Shown: positions 52,968 to 62,790, numbered from the stretch's first letter. The stretch: DNA of 64,000 bases from Corynebacterium falsenii (GCF_020099275.1 NZ_CP083646.1:1240001-1304000), one strand, 5' to 3'. Notes: generated from the sequence alone by a model not told the origin. A program made the numbers and translations.

Positions 52968-54830
52968 ATGGAAAAACTGCGCATGACATCGCCCGACCTG
53001 ACCGAAGCGAACATCGACAAGCTTGCCGAGCTGTTCCCAACCGTTGTCACCGAGACCCTCGACGCCGTAGGCAATCCGCAGCGGGCTGTCGACTTCGACC
53101 TCCTCCGCCAAGAACTCTCCGACCACGTAGTTGAAGGGCCCCAGGAGCGCTACCGGCTCGACTGGCCAGGCAAGCGCGCAGCAGCTTTCACTGCCAACGC
53201 ACCGATCGCCAAAACGCTCCGTCCGGTCCGTGAAGAGTCCGTCGAGTTTGACACAACTAAGAACCTCTTTATCGAAGGGGACAACCTGGACGCCCTCAAG
53301 CTCCTCCAGGAGTCCTACCTCGGCAAGGTGAAGATGATCTACATCGACCCGCCATACAACACGGGAAATGATTTCCTTTACGCAGACGATTTCGCGGAGT
53401 CCGCCGCAGAGTATCTAGAACGCACCAGTCAGAAATCGGAAACTGGCGATCGCCTGGTTGCCAACCCAGAGTCAAACGGTCGCTTTAACTCCGATTGGCT
53501 CAGCATGCTGTACCCACGGCTGAAACTGTCCCGTAGCCTTCTGTCTGAAGACGGCGCCATATTTGTTAGCTGCGATTATCACGAAAGCGGGAATCTCAAG
53601 TGTTTACTCGACGAGGTCTTCGGCCGAACGAACCTAGTTGCGGAGTTTATTTGGCAGCACAGTGTCCAACCGAAGGGCTACACCGATACTGTATCTGTCC
53701 ATCACAATACGATCTTCTGCTATCGGCGCACTGACTCGTTTGCTCTCCAACCACTCGAACGAACCGCCGAGCACAACAAGAACTACCGTAACCCAGACAA
53801 CGATCCTCGCGGGCCCTGGCGTGCGGGTGACGTAAGGAACGCCCTATACCGACCGAATCTGCGCTATCCACTCCCAACTCCCCGCGGCGGCACTATAGAT
53901 CCGCCGGAAAATGGCTGGCGTTGGAGCAAAGAAACAATCGAGAAGAAAATTGCAACCGGAGAAATCATCTTTAATGAAGATGAAACGTCCATTACTAGGA
54001 AGATCTATCTCGACACGCTGGACGGCCGCGCAGTGGAGTCTCTATGGCTTGGAACTGAAGTCGGTACCACGCGCGAGGCAGCCAATGAGGTAAAGAAGTT
54101 GTTCGGGGGTAAAGCCCTATTTGACACTCCTAAGCCGACAAAGCTGATGGAACGCATTATGTGGATCGCTGGAGTTGGAGACGGCGACTTGGTCTTAGAC
54201 TTTTTTGCTGGTTCCGGAACCACAGCTGATGCGGTATTTCGCGCAAACTCCAAAGATGGCAAGCGCAGATCTTGGATACTTGTTCAAATTGCAGAACCGG
54301 TGCCTTCAAGCTCTGAGGCCGCGAAGGCAGGATTTTCCGATATCGCAACGCTTTCACGTGAACGAATCAAGAGAGCGGGCACGAATACAATTTCGAACAA
54401 CATGCTATCTGCTGGCGCAAGTGACATCGGATTTCGTGCAGTTCAAATTGACAGCACAGGATTGTCTAATGTCGCCAAAGCTGCGGACGATACCGATCAG
54501 CTGACGATCGAGGAACTTGAGCCGAGCATTAAGAATGATCGGACAGCGGAAGATCTGTTGTTCCAGGTTCTGCTCGACTGGGGGCTGGAACTTACGATGC
54601 CTATCGTGAAGGAGACAGTCGATGGGCACGAAATCTTCGACGTTGAGGAGGGAGCTTTGATTGCCTGCTTTGAGAAGTCTCTTATTCCAGAAGTCGTCCA
54701 CTCAATTGCTACACGTCACCCAATACGCGCGGTCTTCCGCGATGATGGATTCGCTTCGGATGCCGCACGAATAAATGCCGAGCAGATTTTCCGTGAAGTG
54801 TCGCCTTCGACTGAAGTGAAGGCGATCTGA
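52968..54830 (+). CDS. mod: Type III-like DNA methyltransferase (Mod)
   Basis: 620 residues, beta-class N6-adenine methylase order: catalytic DPPYNTG at about 127, target-recognition region in the middle (about 180-400), and the AdoMet motif DFFAGSGTTADAV at about 410. The start is ATG 52968 (MEKLRMTSPDL), 4 bp after the DUF4391 stop. From about 53350 the base composition falls well below the neighbours (21 G+C of 60 at 53941-54000), so the specificity region looks newly acquired. Confidence 0.92.
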   Translation: MEKLRMTSPDLTEANIDKLAELFPTVVTETLDAVGNPQRAVDFDLLRQELSDHVVEGPQERYRLDWPGKRAAAFTANAPIAKTLRPVREESVEFDTTKNLFIEGDNLDALKLLQESYLGKVKMIYIDPPYNTGNDFLYADDFAESAAEYLERTSQKSETGDRLVANPESNGRFNSDWLSMLYPRLKLSRSLLSEDGAIFVSCDYHESGNLKCLLDEVFGRTNLVAEFIWQHSVQPKGYTDTVSVHHNTIFCYRRTDSFALQPLERTAEHNKNYRNPDNDPRGPWRAGDVRNALYRPNLRYPLPTPRGGTIDPPENGWRWSKETIEKKIATGEIIFNEDETSITRKIYLDTLDGRAVESLWLGTEVGTTREAANEVKKLFGGKALFDTPKPTKLMERIMWIAGVGDGDLVLDFFAGSGTTADAVFRANSKDGKRRSWILVQIAEPVPSSSEAAKAGFSDIATLSRERIKRAGTNTISNNMLSAGASDIGFRAVQIDSTGLSNVAKAADDTDQLTIEELEPSIKNDRTAEDLLFQVLLDWGLELTMPIVKETVDGHEIFDVEEGALIACFEKSLIPEVVHSIATRHPIRAVFRDDGFASDAARINAEQIFREVSPSTEVKAI

Positions 54831-54835
54831 TCGGG

Positions 54836-57800
54836 ATGAAGCTCCAGTTTAAGGTTCAGCAGTATCAGACGGACGCAGTTGATGCGGTGGTCGAGGTCTT
54901 TGAAGGCCAGCCAAAGTATGACGGTATCTCGTATCGCGTCGATCCGGGGAAAACGCAAGCGGATATGGCTCCGCTGTACTCGGATTTGGGCCTGCGCAAC
55001 GCGGAGATTGCTCTCATCGATGCGCAGCTCTTGGAGAACGTGCACAAGGTTCAGCAGACGCGGAACCTGCCGCTTTCATCGTCGTTGAAGGACAGTAAGG
55101 CTGCGCCCCATGCCCCGAATCTCGACGTTGAGATGGAGACAGGTACAGGCAAGACCTACGTCTACATCAAGACGATCATGGAGCTGCACAAGCGGTACGG
55201 CTGGTCGAAGTACATCATCGTCGTGCCGTCGATCGCGATCCGCGAGGGTGTGAAGAAGTCCTTCGACGTCACTGCTGAACACTTCCAGCAGATGTACGGC
55301 ACCAAGCCGCGATCTTTCGTCTACAACTCATCTCAACTTCACGAGTTGGAGCGGTTCAGCTCGGACGCTGGAGTTCAGGTGATGATCATCAACATCCAGG
55401 CGTTCAACGCGACCGGCAAGGATAATCGACGCATCTACGACGTACTAGATGACTTCCAGTCACGAAAGCCGATCGATGTGATCGCCGCGAACCGGCCGAT
55501 CGTCATCATCGATGAGCCGCAGAAGATCGGCGCAGAGAAATCTCTCAAGGCGTTGTCGAACTTCAACGGGCTGATGATGCTGCGGTACTCCGCAACGCAC
55601 AAGGTCGAGCACACCAAAGTACATCGGCTCGACGCACTGGACGCCTACAACCAGAAGCTGGTCAAACAGATCGCCGTTCGTGGCATTACTGTCAAGGGTT
55701 TGGCGGGGTCTACGGCCTACCTGTACCTGGAGGCGGTCGAGATCGCGAAGGGTACGCTACCGCGGGCTCGGGTTGAGATCGAGGTCCAAACCAAAACTGG
55801 GATCAAGCGTCAGGTCAAGCGGGTAGAGAAGGGCACGAATCTCCACGATCTCTCCAATGGGCTGGAGGCCTATCGTCCAGACGGCAAGCCCCTCGTGGTG
55901 TTCGACATCGACGCGAACCGTGACGTGGTCGAGTTGAGCAACGGAGACATCGTGTTCGCTGGTCAGCTCGCCGATCGCGACGTCACGGAGGACACCAAGC
56001 GCCGCATCCAGATCCGGGAGGTGATCCGCGCCCATCTGGACAAGGAACGTGAACTGTTCAGCCAAGGCATCAAGGTACTGTCCCTGTTCTTCATCGACGA
56101 GGTGGCGAGGTACCGTGACTACTCCCGCGAGGACACACTCGGCGAGTACGCGCGCATGTTCGAGGAAGAGTATGCGCTGATTCGCGACGAGGTTCTCAGC
56201 GAGCTGGCCCTCGACGAGGCGACCGCCGCGTACCAGGCCTACCTGCGCCGCGACGAGATCCGAGAGGTCCATCAGGGCTACTTCTCGATCGACAAGAAGT
56301 CCAAGCATCAGGTTGACGGGAAGGTCTCCGGTCGCGGTGATGACAAGGGTCAGTCCACAGACATCGACGCCTACGACCTGATCCTCAGGGACAAGGAGCG
56401 ACTGCTCTCCTTCGACGAACCCGTGCGGTTCATCTTCTCTCACTCTGCGCTACGCGAGGGGTGGGACAACCCGAACGTGTTCGTTATGGGGATGCTGAAG
56501 AAGAGTGACAACACAGTCTCCAGGCGCCAAGAGATTGGCCGTGGCCTCCGCTTGGCTGTTGACCAGCGTGGCGAGCGCATGGACGAAGCGACCGTCGGCG
56601 GTCGGGTTCACGACATCAACGAGCTGACCGTCGTGACCGACGAGTCATACACCGGCTTCGTCGATGGACTCCAGAAGGAGATCTCCGAGTCTCTGGCGGC
56701 CCGTCCGCGCAAGGCGAGCGTCAACTTCTTCATGGGCAAGACCATCCAGACCACCGCGGGTGAGTCGATCGTGGAGGAGCAACTGGCCCGGTCCCTCTAC
56801 AACTACCTGGCGCGCAACGACTACATCGACGACGACGGCCACATCACCCTGACATACAAGGAAGCCAAGGCCGAGGGCACACTCGCAGTCCCGACGTCAG
56901 ACGTCTTGCGGCCGGTGGTGGACTTCATCTGGCCGCTGGTCGACTCGCTGTACATCGACGTGCCCAAGCCCATTGACGACCGCAAGCCCAAGAAGGTTCC
57001 CCTCAACGAAGCCAACTTCGCGCGCAAGGAGTTCCAGAGCCTGTGGGGCCGGATCAACCACAAGGCCGTCTACCAGGTCGAGTTCGACTCAGACGAACTG
57101 ATCCGCAAGGCCGTCGACCACATGGACAAGCACCTCAACGTGGCGTCCATGCAGTACGTCATCCAATCGGGCAAGCAGCGTGACGAGCTGGAGGCCGACG
57201 ACCTGTCGAAGGGTTCGGGGTTTGCGGTGTCCACCACGGAGACTGTGACGGAGAAGGTGACGGCTGGATCGCAGGTGAAGTACGACCTGCTGGGTGAGAT
57301 CGCCGAGAAGACGAAGCTGACCCGCCGTACGGTCGCCGCGATGCTCAAGGGAGTGCGTCCGGATACGTTCGGGAAGTTCCGTCTGAACCCGGAGCAGTTC
57401 ATCACCGAAGCGGCGCGGCTGATCAACGAGCAGAAGGCGACCGTCATCGTGGAGCACCTCGCCTACGACGCACTCGACGAGACTTTCGACTCGGCGATCT
57501 TCACGGAGAACCAGACCAAGCAAGACCTCACCCACGCCGGTGGCAAGCTCACCAAGCACATCTACGACTACGTCGTGACCGACTCCAAGGTCGAGCGTGC
57601 CTTCGTCAACGAACTGGACACCAGCGCCGAGGTCGCCGTGTACGCCAAGCTCCCACGCGGGTTCTTCATCCCAACCCCGGTCGGGGACTACAACCCAGAC
57701 TGGGCGATCGCGTTCAAAGAAGGCAGCGTCAAGCACGTCTACTTCGTCGCGGAGACCAAAGGCTCACTCTCGACCCTCCAGCTGAAGGGCGTCGAGGACG

Positions 57801-57916
57801 CAAAGATCGAGTGCGCCCGCAAGTTCTTCGCATCCCTCAACAAGAAGAACGACGGCGATGTCACCTACGACGTCGTCACCGACTACACCGAGCTGATGCA
57901 GCTGGTTACTGCCTGA
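54836..57916 (+). CDS. res: Type III-like restriction subunit (Res)
   Basis: 1026 residues. SF2 motor: motif I METGTGKTYVY (about 99-109), motif II DEPQ in IVIIDEPQKIG, RYSATH, and HSALREGWDNPNVF with RRQEIGRGLRL as the later motifs. The C-terminal PD-(D/E)xK nuclease is visible as YNPDWAIAF (about 952) and FVAETKG (about 970). It cuts DNA after translocation from sites lacking methylation. The start is 5 bp after the mod stop. The first 60 residues share the lower GC of mod; the rest returns to the element's usual composition. Confidence 0.92.
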   Translation: MKLQFKVQQYQTDAVDAVVEVFEGQPKYDGISYRVDPGKTQADMAPLYSDLGLRNAEIALIDAQLLENVHKVQQTRNLPLSSSLKDSKAAPHAPNLDVEMETGTGKTYVYIKTIMELHKRYGWSKYIIVVPSIAIREGVKKSFDVTAEHFQQMYGTKPRSFVYNSSQLHELERFSSDAGVQVMIINIQAFNATGKDNRRIYDVLDDFQSRKPIDVIAANRPIVIIDEPQKIGAEKSLKALSNFNGLMMLRYSATHKVEHTKVHRLDALDAYNQKLVKQIAVRGITVKGLAGSTAYLYLEAVEIAKGTLPRARVEIEVQTKTGIKRQVKRVEKGTNLHDLSNGLEAYRPDGKPLVVFDIDANRDVVELSNGDIVFAGQLADRDVTEDTKRRIQIREVIRAHLDKERELFSQGIKVLSLFFIDEVARYRDYSREDTLGEYARMFEEEYALIRDEVLSELALDEATAAYQAYLRRDEIREVHQGYFSIDKKSKHQVDGKVSGRGDDKGQSTDIDAYDLILRDKERLLSFDEPVRFIFSHSALREGWDNPNVFVMGMLKKSDNTVSRRQEIGRGLRLAVDQRGERMDEATVGGRVHDINELTVVTDESYTGFVDGLQKEISESLAARPRKASVNFFMGKTIQTTAGESIVEEQLARSLYNYLARNDYIDDDGHITLTYKEAKAEGTLAVPTSDVLRPVVDFIWPLVDSLYIDVPKPIDDRKPKKVPLNEANFARKEFQSLWGRINHKAVYQVEFDSDELIRKAVDHMDKHLNVASMQYVIQSGKQRDELEADDLSKGSGFAVSTTETVTEKVTAGSQVKYDLLGEIAEKTKLTRRTVAAMLKGVRPDTFGKFRLNPEQFITEAARLINEQKATVIVEHLAYDALDETFDSAIFTENQTKQDLTHAGGKLTKHIYDYVVTDSKVERAFVNELDTSAEVAVYAKLPRGFFIPTPVGDYNPDWAIAFKEGSVKHVYFVAETKGSLSTLQLKGVEDAKIECARKFFASLNKKNDGDVTYDVVTDYTELMQLVTA

Positions 57917-57959
57917 TTCATTGTCCCTCTCCGACTCTCGACAGAAAGTCTGTTGATCC

Positions 57960-59021
57960 ATGGCTAGACCCCCAGCGTGGAAGCACACTCTTGAGGAAGC
58001 ACGTCGACAAGCGCTGGTGGCGATCGACTTCTACAATCGCCCAGGTGACCGGCGCAGCTTCGCTGACTTCATAGTCCACATCCACCTGGCATGGCAGAAC
58101 CTGATGCACGCTGATCGGATGCGCCGAAAGGTTGAAATCTTCTATAGAGAGAATGACAAGCGGCGCACCTTCAAGCGCAACTCTGATGGATCAAAGAAGA
58201 CATGGGATCTTAGCCAGTGCCTGAAGCACGAGTTCAAGGATAACGATCCGATCCGGAAAAATGTCGAGTTCTTCATCGGCCTGCGTAATCACGTGGAGCA
58301 TCGTTATCAGGACTCGGTCCTTGTTGCAACGGCAGCCGAAGCTCACGCCTGCATCATCAACTTTGAATCAGAGTTGGTCCGGCGGTTTGGATCGGCGGCA
58401 AGTCTCGGAACTGAATTGAAGTTTCCTGTCTTCGTGCAGTCCCTCAGCCCGACCCGGTATGAAGAGCAGCGCTCACTTCGGCGAGGGCTTCCGCAAGGTA
58501 CTTCCACCTTCATCGCAGAGTTCCAGGAAGCACTCGATGAGTCGATTAGAAGTGATGAACGATACGCGTACCGTCTTCTGTTGTTGCCGATGAAGGGGCC
58601 GAAGACCGATGCCGACATGGCATTGAACTTCGTCCGACAGGATGAGCTGACTCCAGACGAACTTCAGGAGCTTGTGGGTCAGCAGGGTAGCGTTATTGTC
58701 GCCGAGAAGTTCAGGAATGCAGCGAACGGCGACGAGGTGCTGCCCAGTGTTGCTGCAAATCAGGTACAAGAACGTATCCAGTTCGAGTTCGGTGTTAACG
58801 ATTTCACTAGGCTCCGGAAGAAGTGGGGAATCGGTCCTGTGAAGTCACAGTCGAAGGACCAACTGCCGAACTCTGAAGGGTACTGTCTCTATTCGCCAAC
58901 GTTCAAGCAGTATGCCTACCTCCCGAAGCTTGTTGACCGGATGGTTGCGGCGCTTTCTGTCGAAGACGACTACACGTCGCTCGTTGGACATAGACCGACC
59001 GTCAAGCCCGACCACCAGTAG
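57960..59021 (+). CDS. DUF3644 protein with HEPN-like RNase motif
   Basis: 353 residues. The N-terminal DUF3644 domain (about 10-135: AIDFYNRPGDRRSFADFIV, IHLAWQNLMHA, NDPIRKNVEFFIGLRNHVEHR) is helical and carries R109-N-H-V-E-H114, a fit to the HEPN catalytic motif R(N/H/D)x3H. The C-terminal 200 residues are unassigned. It is the sixth gene of the cluster, 43 bp after res, with lower GC than the ICE core. A HEPN RNase beside a restriction system would fit an abortive-infection backup; family fold is inference. Confidence 0.72.
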   Translation: MARPPAWKHTLEEARRQALVAIDFYNRPGDRRSFADFIVHIHLAWQNLMHADRMRRKVEIFYRENDKRRTFKRNSDGSKKTWDLSQCLKHEFKDNDPIRKNVEFFIGLRNHVEHRYQDSVLVATAAEAHACIINFESELVRRFGSAASLGTELKFPVFVQSLSPTRYEEQRSLRRGLPQGTSTFIAEFQEALDESIRSDERYAYRLLLLPMKGPKTDADMALNFVRQDELTPDELQELVGQQGSVIVAEKFRNAANGDEVLPSVAANQVQERIQFEFGVNDFTRLRKKWGIGPVKSQSKDQLPNSEGYCLYSPTFKQYAYLPKLVDRMVAALSVEDDYTSLVGHRPTVKPDHQ

Positions 59022-59130
59022 CTTGAGGTCAGACATCGACCTCGAATTCGAGCCACCACGCCTCTTGCAGATCGAGGTCCGGTGGTCTCGGTAGCTCACC
59101 TCCTTCCTGACGGAGGGAAGGTGAACGGGC
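59022..59130. other. Candidate oriT upstream of the relaxase gene
   Basis: A 109-bp gap rich in inverted repeats: perfect 12-bp palindrome CTCGAATTCGAG (59041-59052), the pair GACCTCGA (59038-59045) / TCGAGGTC (59072-59079), CCACC/GGTGG arms, and CTTCC/GGAAG near 59101-59120. MobF relaxases commonly act at an oriT beside their own gene. No nic consensus could be matched, so the call is positional. Confidence 0.45.
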
Positions 59131-62100
59131 GTGACAGTGTCGATGCGGGTGATGTCGGCCGGGGATGGCTACATGTACCTCGTGCGCACTGTCGTCGCGG
59201 GGGATGGGGACCGGTCATTGTCGACGCCGCTGACCCGCTACTACAAAGCGGAGGGCACTCCTCCGGGCCGATGGATGGGCAGCGGACTGGAGGCACTCGG
59301 GACCGGCCAGATCGCCTCTGGTGACGAAGTCAGCGAGGCGCAGCTCCAGCTGCTGGTGGGGATGGGCCGAGACCCCGTGACGGGTGCGCCGCTGGGCCGC
59401 GCGTATCCGGTCTACAAGACCATCGCGCAACGCATCGAAGAACGCACCGCAACTCTCGACCCGTATCTTGATCCGGCTGCACGAGCCCGCGCAATCACTG
59501 CAATCGAAGCCGAGGAAGCCGAACACGGGACGCGACGGGCGGTTGCAGGATTCGACTTCACGTTCTCGATCCCCAAGTCCGCCAGCGTGCTGTGGGCGGT
59601 TGCCGATGCAGGCACGCAATCCCTGATTGCCGAAGCGCACCACGTCGCGGTTGCGGACATGATCGCCTACATGGAGCGTGAAGTTGCAGCCACTCGCACT
59701 GGTGCAAACGCTGCAGACGGTGCTGTCGCTCAGGTTGACGTTCGGGGACTCATCGCCACCGCCTACGACCACTACGACTCCCGTGCTGGTGACCCACATC
59801 TTCACACGCACGTGGTGATCAGCAACAAGGTCCAGACCGTCCTGGACGGGAAGTGGAGATCCTTGGACGGACGACCACTACACGCAGCCACCGTGGCGCT
59901 CTCGGAGCTGCATGAGGCCGTCTTTGCCGACCATCTGACGCGGATGCTCGGTGTGGAGTGGGAGTCAAGGGCACGTGGCCGTGACCGCAACCCTACGTGG
60001 GCGATTGCAGACGTTCCCGAAGAGCTGGTTGCGGAGTTCTCGACCCGTGCACGCCACATCGACGAGGCAACCGACCGGCTGATCGACCAGTATGTGACCG
60101 AGCACGGGCGGCGACCGTCGGCGGCGACGATCATGAAGCTACGCGCCCAAGCAACGCTCTCAACCCGCCCCGAGAAGACGGTGCACTCCCTGGCCGACCT
60201 GACCGCAGCATGGCGCAATCGCGCCAGTGCAGTCCTGGGTGAGGATGCAACCGGGTGGGCACGCCGGGTTGCATCCAACGACCAGCCGCTGTTGCTGAGG
60301 GCCGACGACATTCCCCTCGACGTTGTCCGCAACCTCGGCGAGAGCGTCGTCGATGCGGTCGGTGAGAAGCGGTCAACGTGGCGGCGTTGGAATCTCACCG
60401 CCGAAGCCGCGCGGCAAACAATGGGCTACCGGTTCGCTACCGCCCAAGACCGCGAAGCCATCGTCGGACTGGTCGTGGATGCTGCTGAGGCGGTGTCGCT
60501 GCGATTGACACCATTTGAGTTGGCCTCCAGTCCCGCCGCGTTTCGCCGCCCAGACACCACGTCCGTCTTCAGGCCGAAGAACTCCACCATCTACTCCTCC
60601 CACCAGCTTCTCGATGCCGAGGACAGGCTCCTTGAGCGCAGCCACGACACGACCGGGCCGACGGTTAGCCTAGGGACAATGGAACGCATCGCACGGCGTC
60701 CAGACCCCGAAGGACGAGTGCTGGGTGAGGACCAGGCGGAGGCCCTCGTCCGGATCGCGGTTTCCGGCCGCGTCCTGGACGTACTGGTCGGTCCCGCGGG
60801 CGCTGGAAAGACCACGGCGATGAACGCCTTGCGCAGAGTCTGGGAAACCGAACACAGCGCAGGCTCGGTCGTCGGGCTGGCGCCGTCCGCGGGTGCCGCC
60901 CAGGTCTTGGCGAAGGACCTGGGTATCGCGACGGAGAACACGGCGAAGTGGTGGCAGACCCACCAGACCACCGGCGCCACTTTCCAATCCGGTCAACTCG
61001 TCATCGTGGACGAAGCCTCACTCGCAGGCACGCTCTCCCTTGACCGAATCACCGGCCTCGCAGCCGAGGCAAGCGCGAAGGTGCTGCTCGTCGGTGACTA
61101 CGCGCAGCTCCAGTCCGTTGATGCAGGCGGAGCATTCGGGCTCCTGGTCCATGACCGAGGTGACGCGCCCGAACTGGTCGATGTCCACCGCTTCACCCAC
61201 GCATGGGAGAAGACCGCCTCCCTGGACCTGCGGCATGGACACACCGATGTCATCGACACCTACGACGCCCACGGCCGCATCCACGATGGGGAGACCGAGG
61301 AGATGATCGACTCCGCCTACACCGCTTGGCGCGCAGATCTACTGGCAGGCAAAGCCACGGTCTTGGTGTCGGATTCCAACGAGTCGGTCACCGCCTTGAA
61401 CATCCGAGCGCGCACCGACCTCATCGTTGACGGCGTCGTCCACGGGCCACGGGAAGCAGAACTCCATGATGGCACTCGCGCTGCCACTGGCGATGTCGTC
61501 ATCACCCGACGCAACGACCGGCGACTGCGGGCCGGGCGAGGATGGGTGCGCAACGGTGACCGCTGGCACGTGCTCGACGTGCGCAAGGACGGCTCCATCG
61601 CCCTCCAACGTGCCGGAGCCAGATGGGGTGCAACCGTCGTCGTTCCCGCCGAGTATGTCGCCGAACACATGGAACTCGGGTACGCGGTCACCTCATACCG
61701 GGCACAAGGCATCACCACCGACACCGCCCACGTCCTCGTCGATTCGGCGATGACTCGGGAGAACCTGTACGTGGCCATGACACGCGGGCGGGACGCGAAT
61801 GTCGCCTACGTTGCCGTCGACCAGCCCGATTCTGCCCATGACGTTCCGCACCCTGGCGACAATCAGGCTGCCACGGGCCGTAGCGTCCTGTACGGCGTCC
61901 TTCAACACGCAGGCGCGGAACAGTCGGCTCACGAGACGATCGCAGCCGAGCAGGAGACTTGGGGGTCGATCGCCCAGCTCGCTGCCGAATACGAGACCAT
62001 CGCCGCTGCCGCTCAGCACGACCGCTGGGCCACGCTCATCCAGAACTCCGGCCTCACCGAAACCCAGACAGCCGAAGTGCTCGCCTCCGACGCATTCGGG

Positions 62101-62679
62101 CCACTCACAGCAGAACTGCGCCGGGCGGAAGCCAACCATCACAACGTCGATGCTCTCCTACCGCGATTGGTCCGAGCCCGGCGACTCGAGGATGCAGACG
62201 ACGTCGCAGCAGTTCTCCACCACCGTCTCGCCATGGCCACTGCACGCCCAGCCGGATCGGGACGCGCCCGCAAGGCGCCACGCCTCATCGCCGGGCTCAT
62301 CCCGGAAGCCACCGGCACCATGAGCGACGAAATGCGACAGGCCCTCAACGAACGCCGCGACCTCATCGAAGCCCGTGCCGACGCTGTCCTCGATAATGCG
62401 CTCGCTGGCGCCGCGCCGTGGACCGCGGAGCTGGGACCTCGGCCCACGAACGCAAAGATGCTGACCACCTGGCGAGGTTCCGCCCGGGTGGTGGCTGCCT
62501 ACCGGGACCGGTACCACATCAGCGGCGATACACCACTCGGCACCATGACAGCATCCGACGGACAGAGGCTCGACGCCGCGCGGGCACGCGCAGCGGTCGA
62601 TGCAGCGCCGACGACCACCGCGGCTGCTGCGCATGAGGCCAAGGGGCAAGCAAGACGAAGCACCGCGCGGTCGCTGTAA
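59131..62679 (+). CDS. MobF relaxase-helicase (TrwC/TraI family)
   Basis: 1182 residues. The N-terminal relaxase has the HUH metal site in AGDPHLHTHVVISNK (about 220-234) and Tyr candidates for strand transfer in LTRYYKAEG (Tyr37/38). The TraI-type 5'-3' helicase follows: VGPAGAGKTTA (about 554), VDEASLAGT, and YAVTSYRAQGITTD near 850-860. It nicks oriT, stays bound to the 5' end, unwinds, and is exported with the strand. GTG 59131 begins MTVSMRVMSAGDGYMYL. It is separated from the rest of the transfer genes by the defence cluster. Confidence 0.93.
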   Translation: MTVSMRVMSAGDGYMYLVRTVVAGDGDRSLSTPLTRYYKAEGTPPGRWMGSGLEALGTGQIASGDEVSEAQLQLLVGMGRDPVTGAPLGRAYPVYKTIAQRIEERTATLDPYLDPAARARAITAIEAEEAEHGTRRAVAGFDFTFSIPKSASVLWAVADAGTQSLIAEAHHVAVADMIAYMEREVAATRTGANAADGAVAQVDVRGLIATAYDHYDSRAGDPHLHTHVVISNKVQTVLDGKWRSLDGRPLHAATVALSELHEAVFADHLTRMLGVEWESRARGRDRNPTWAIADVPEELVAEFSTRARHIDEATDRLIDQYVTEHGRRPSAATIMKLRAQATLSTRPEKTVHSLADLTAAWRNRASAVLGEDATGWARRVASNDQPLLLRADDIPLDVVRNLGESVVDAVGEKRSTWRRWNLTAEAARQTMGYRFATAQDREAIVGLVVDAAEAVSLRLTPFELASSPAAFRRPDTTSVFRPKNSTIYSSHQLLDAEDRLLERSHDTTGPTVSLGTMERIARRPDPEGRVLGEDQAEALVRIAVSGRVLDVLVGPAGAGKTTAMNALRRVWETEHSAGSVVGLAPSAGAAQVLAKDLGIATENTAKWWQTHQTTGATFQSGQLVIVDEASLAGTLSLDRITGLAAEASAKVLLVGDYAQLQSVDAGGAFGLLVHDRGDAPELVDVHRFTHAWEKTASLDLRHGHTDVIDTYDAHGRIHDGETEEMIDSAYTAWRADLLAGKATVLVSDSNESVTALNIRARTDLIVDGVVHGPREAELHDGTRAATGDVVITRRNDRRLRAGRGWVRNGDRWHVLDVRKDGSIALQRAGARWGATVVVPAEYVAEHMELGYAVTSYRAQGITTDTAHVLVDSAMTRENLYVAMTRGRDANVAYVAVDQPDSAHDVPHPGDNQAATGRSVLYGVLQHAGAEQSAHETIAAEQETWGSIAQLAAEYETIAAAAQHDRWATLIQNSGLTETQTAEVLASDAFGPLTAELRRAEANHHNVDALLPRLVRARRLEDADDVAAVLHHRLAMATARPAGSGRARKAPRLIAGLIPEATGTMSDEMRQALNERRDLIEARADAVLDNALAGAAPWTAELGPRPTNAKMLTTWRGSARVVAAYRDRYHISGDTPLGTMTASDGQRLDAARARAAVDAAPTTTAAAAHEAKGQARRSTARSL

Positions 62680-62685
62680 GGCAAC

Positions 62686-62703
62686 ATCGAGCAAGTGCTC
62701 GAT
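62686..62703. promoter_or_regulatory. Perfect inverted repeat after the relaxase gene
   Basis: ATCGAGCA-AG-TGCTCGAT, 8-bp arms, 7 bp past the relaxase stop and 87 bp before the AAA gene. It could be an operator for the AAA-peptidase pair. TAGACT and TACATG at about 62745-62757 are -10-like. Confidence 0.5.
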
Positions 62704-62790
62704 CGAGTGTCGGCGCGGGCACGTGGTCGCCAAGGCGAACGCCGGTAGACTGTACATGAGATGTGACCAACGACTGAAGGAGGTGGAGCG

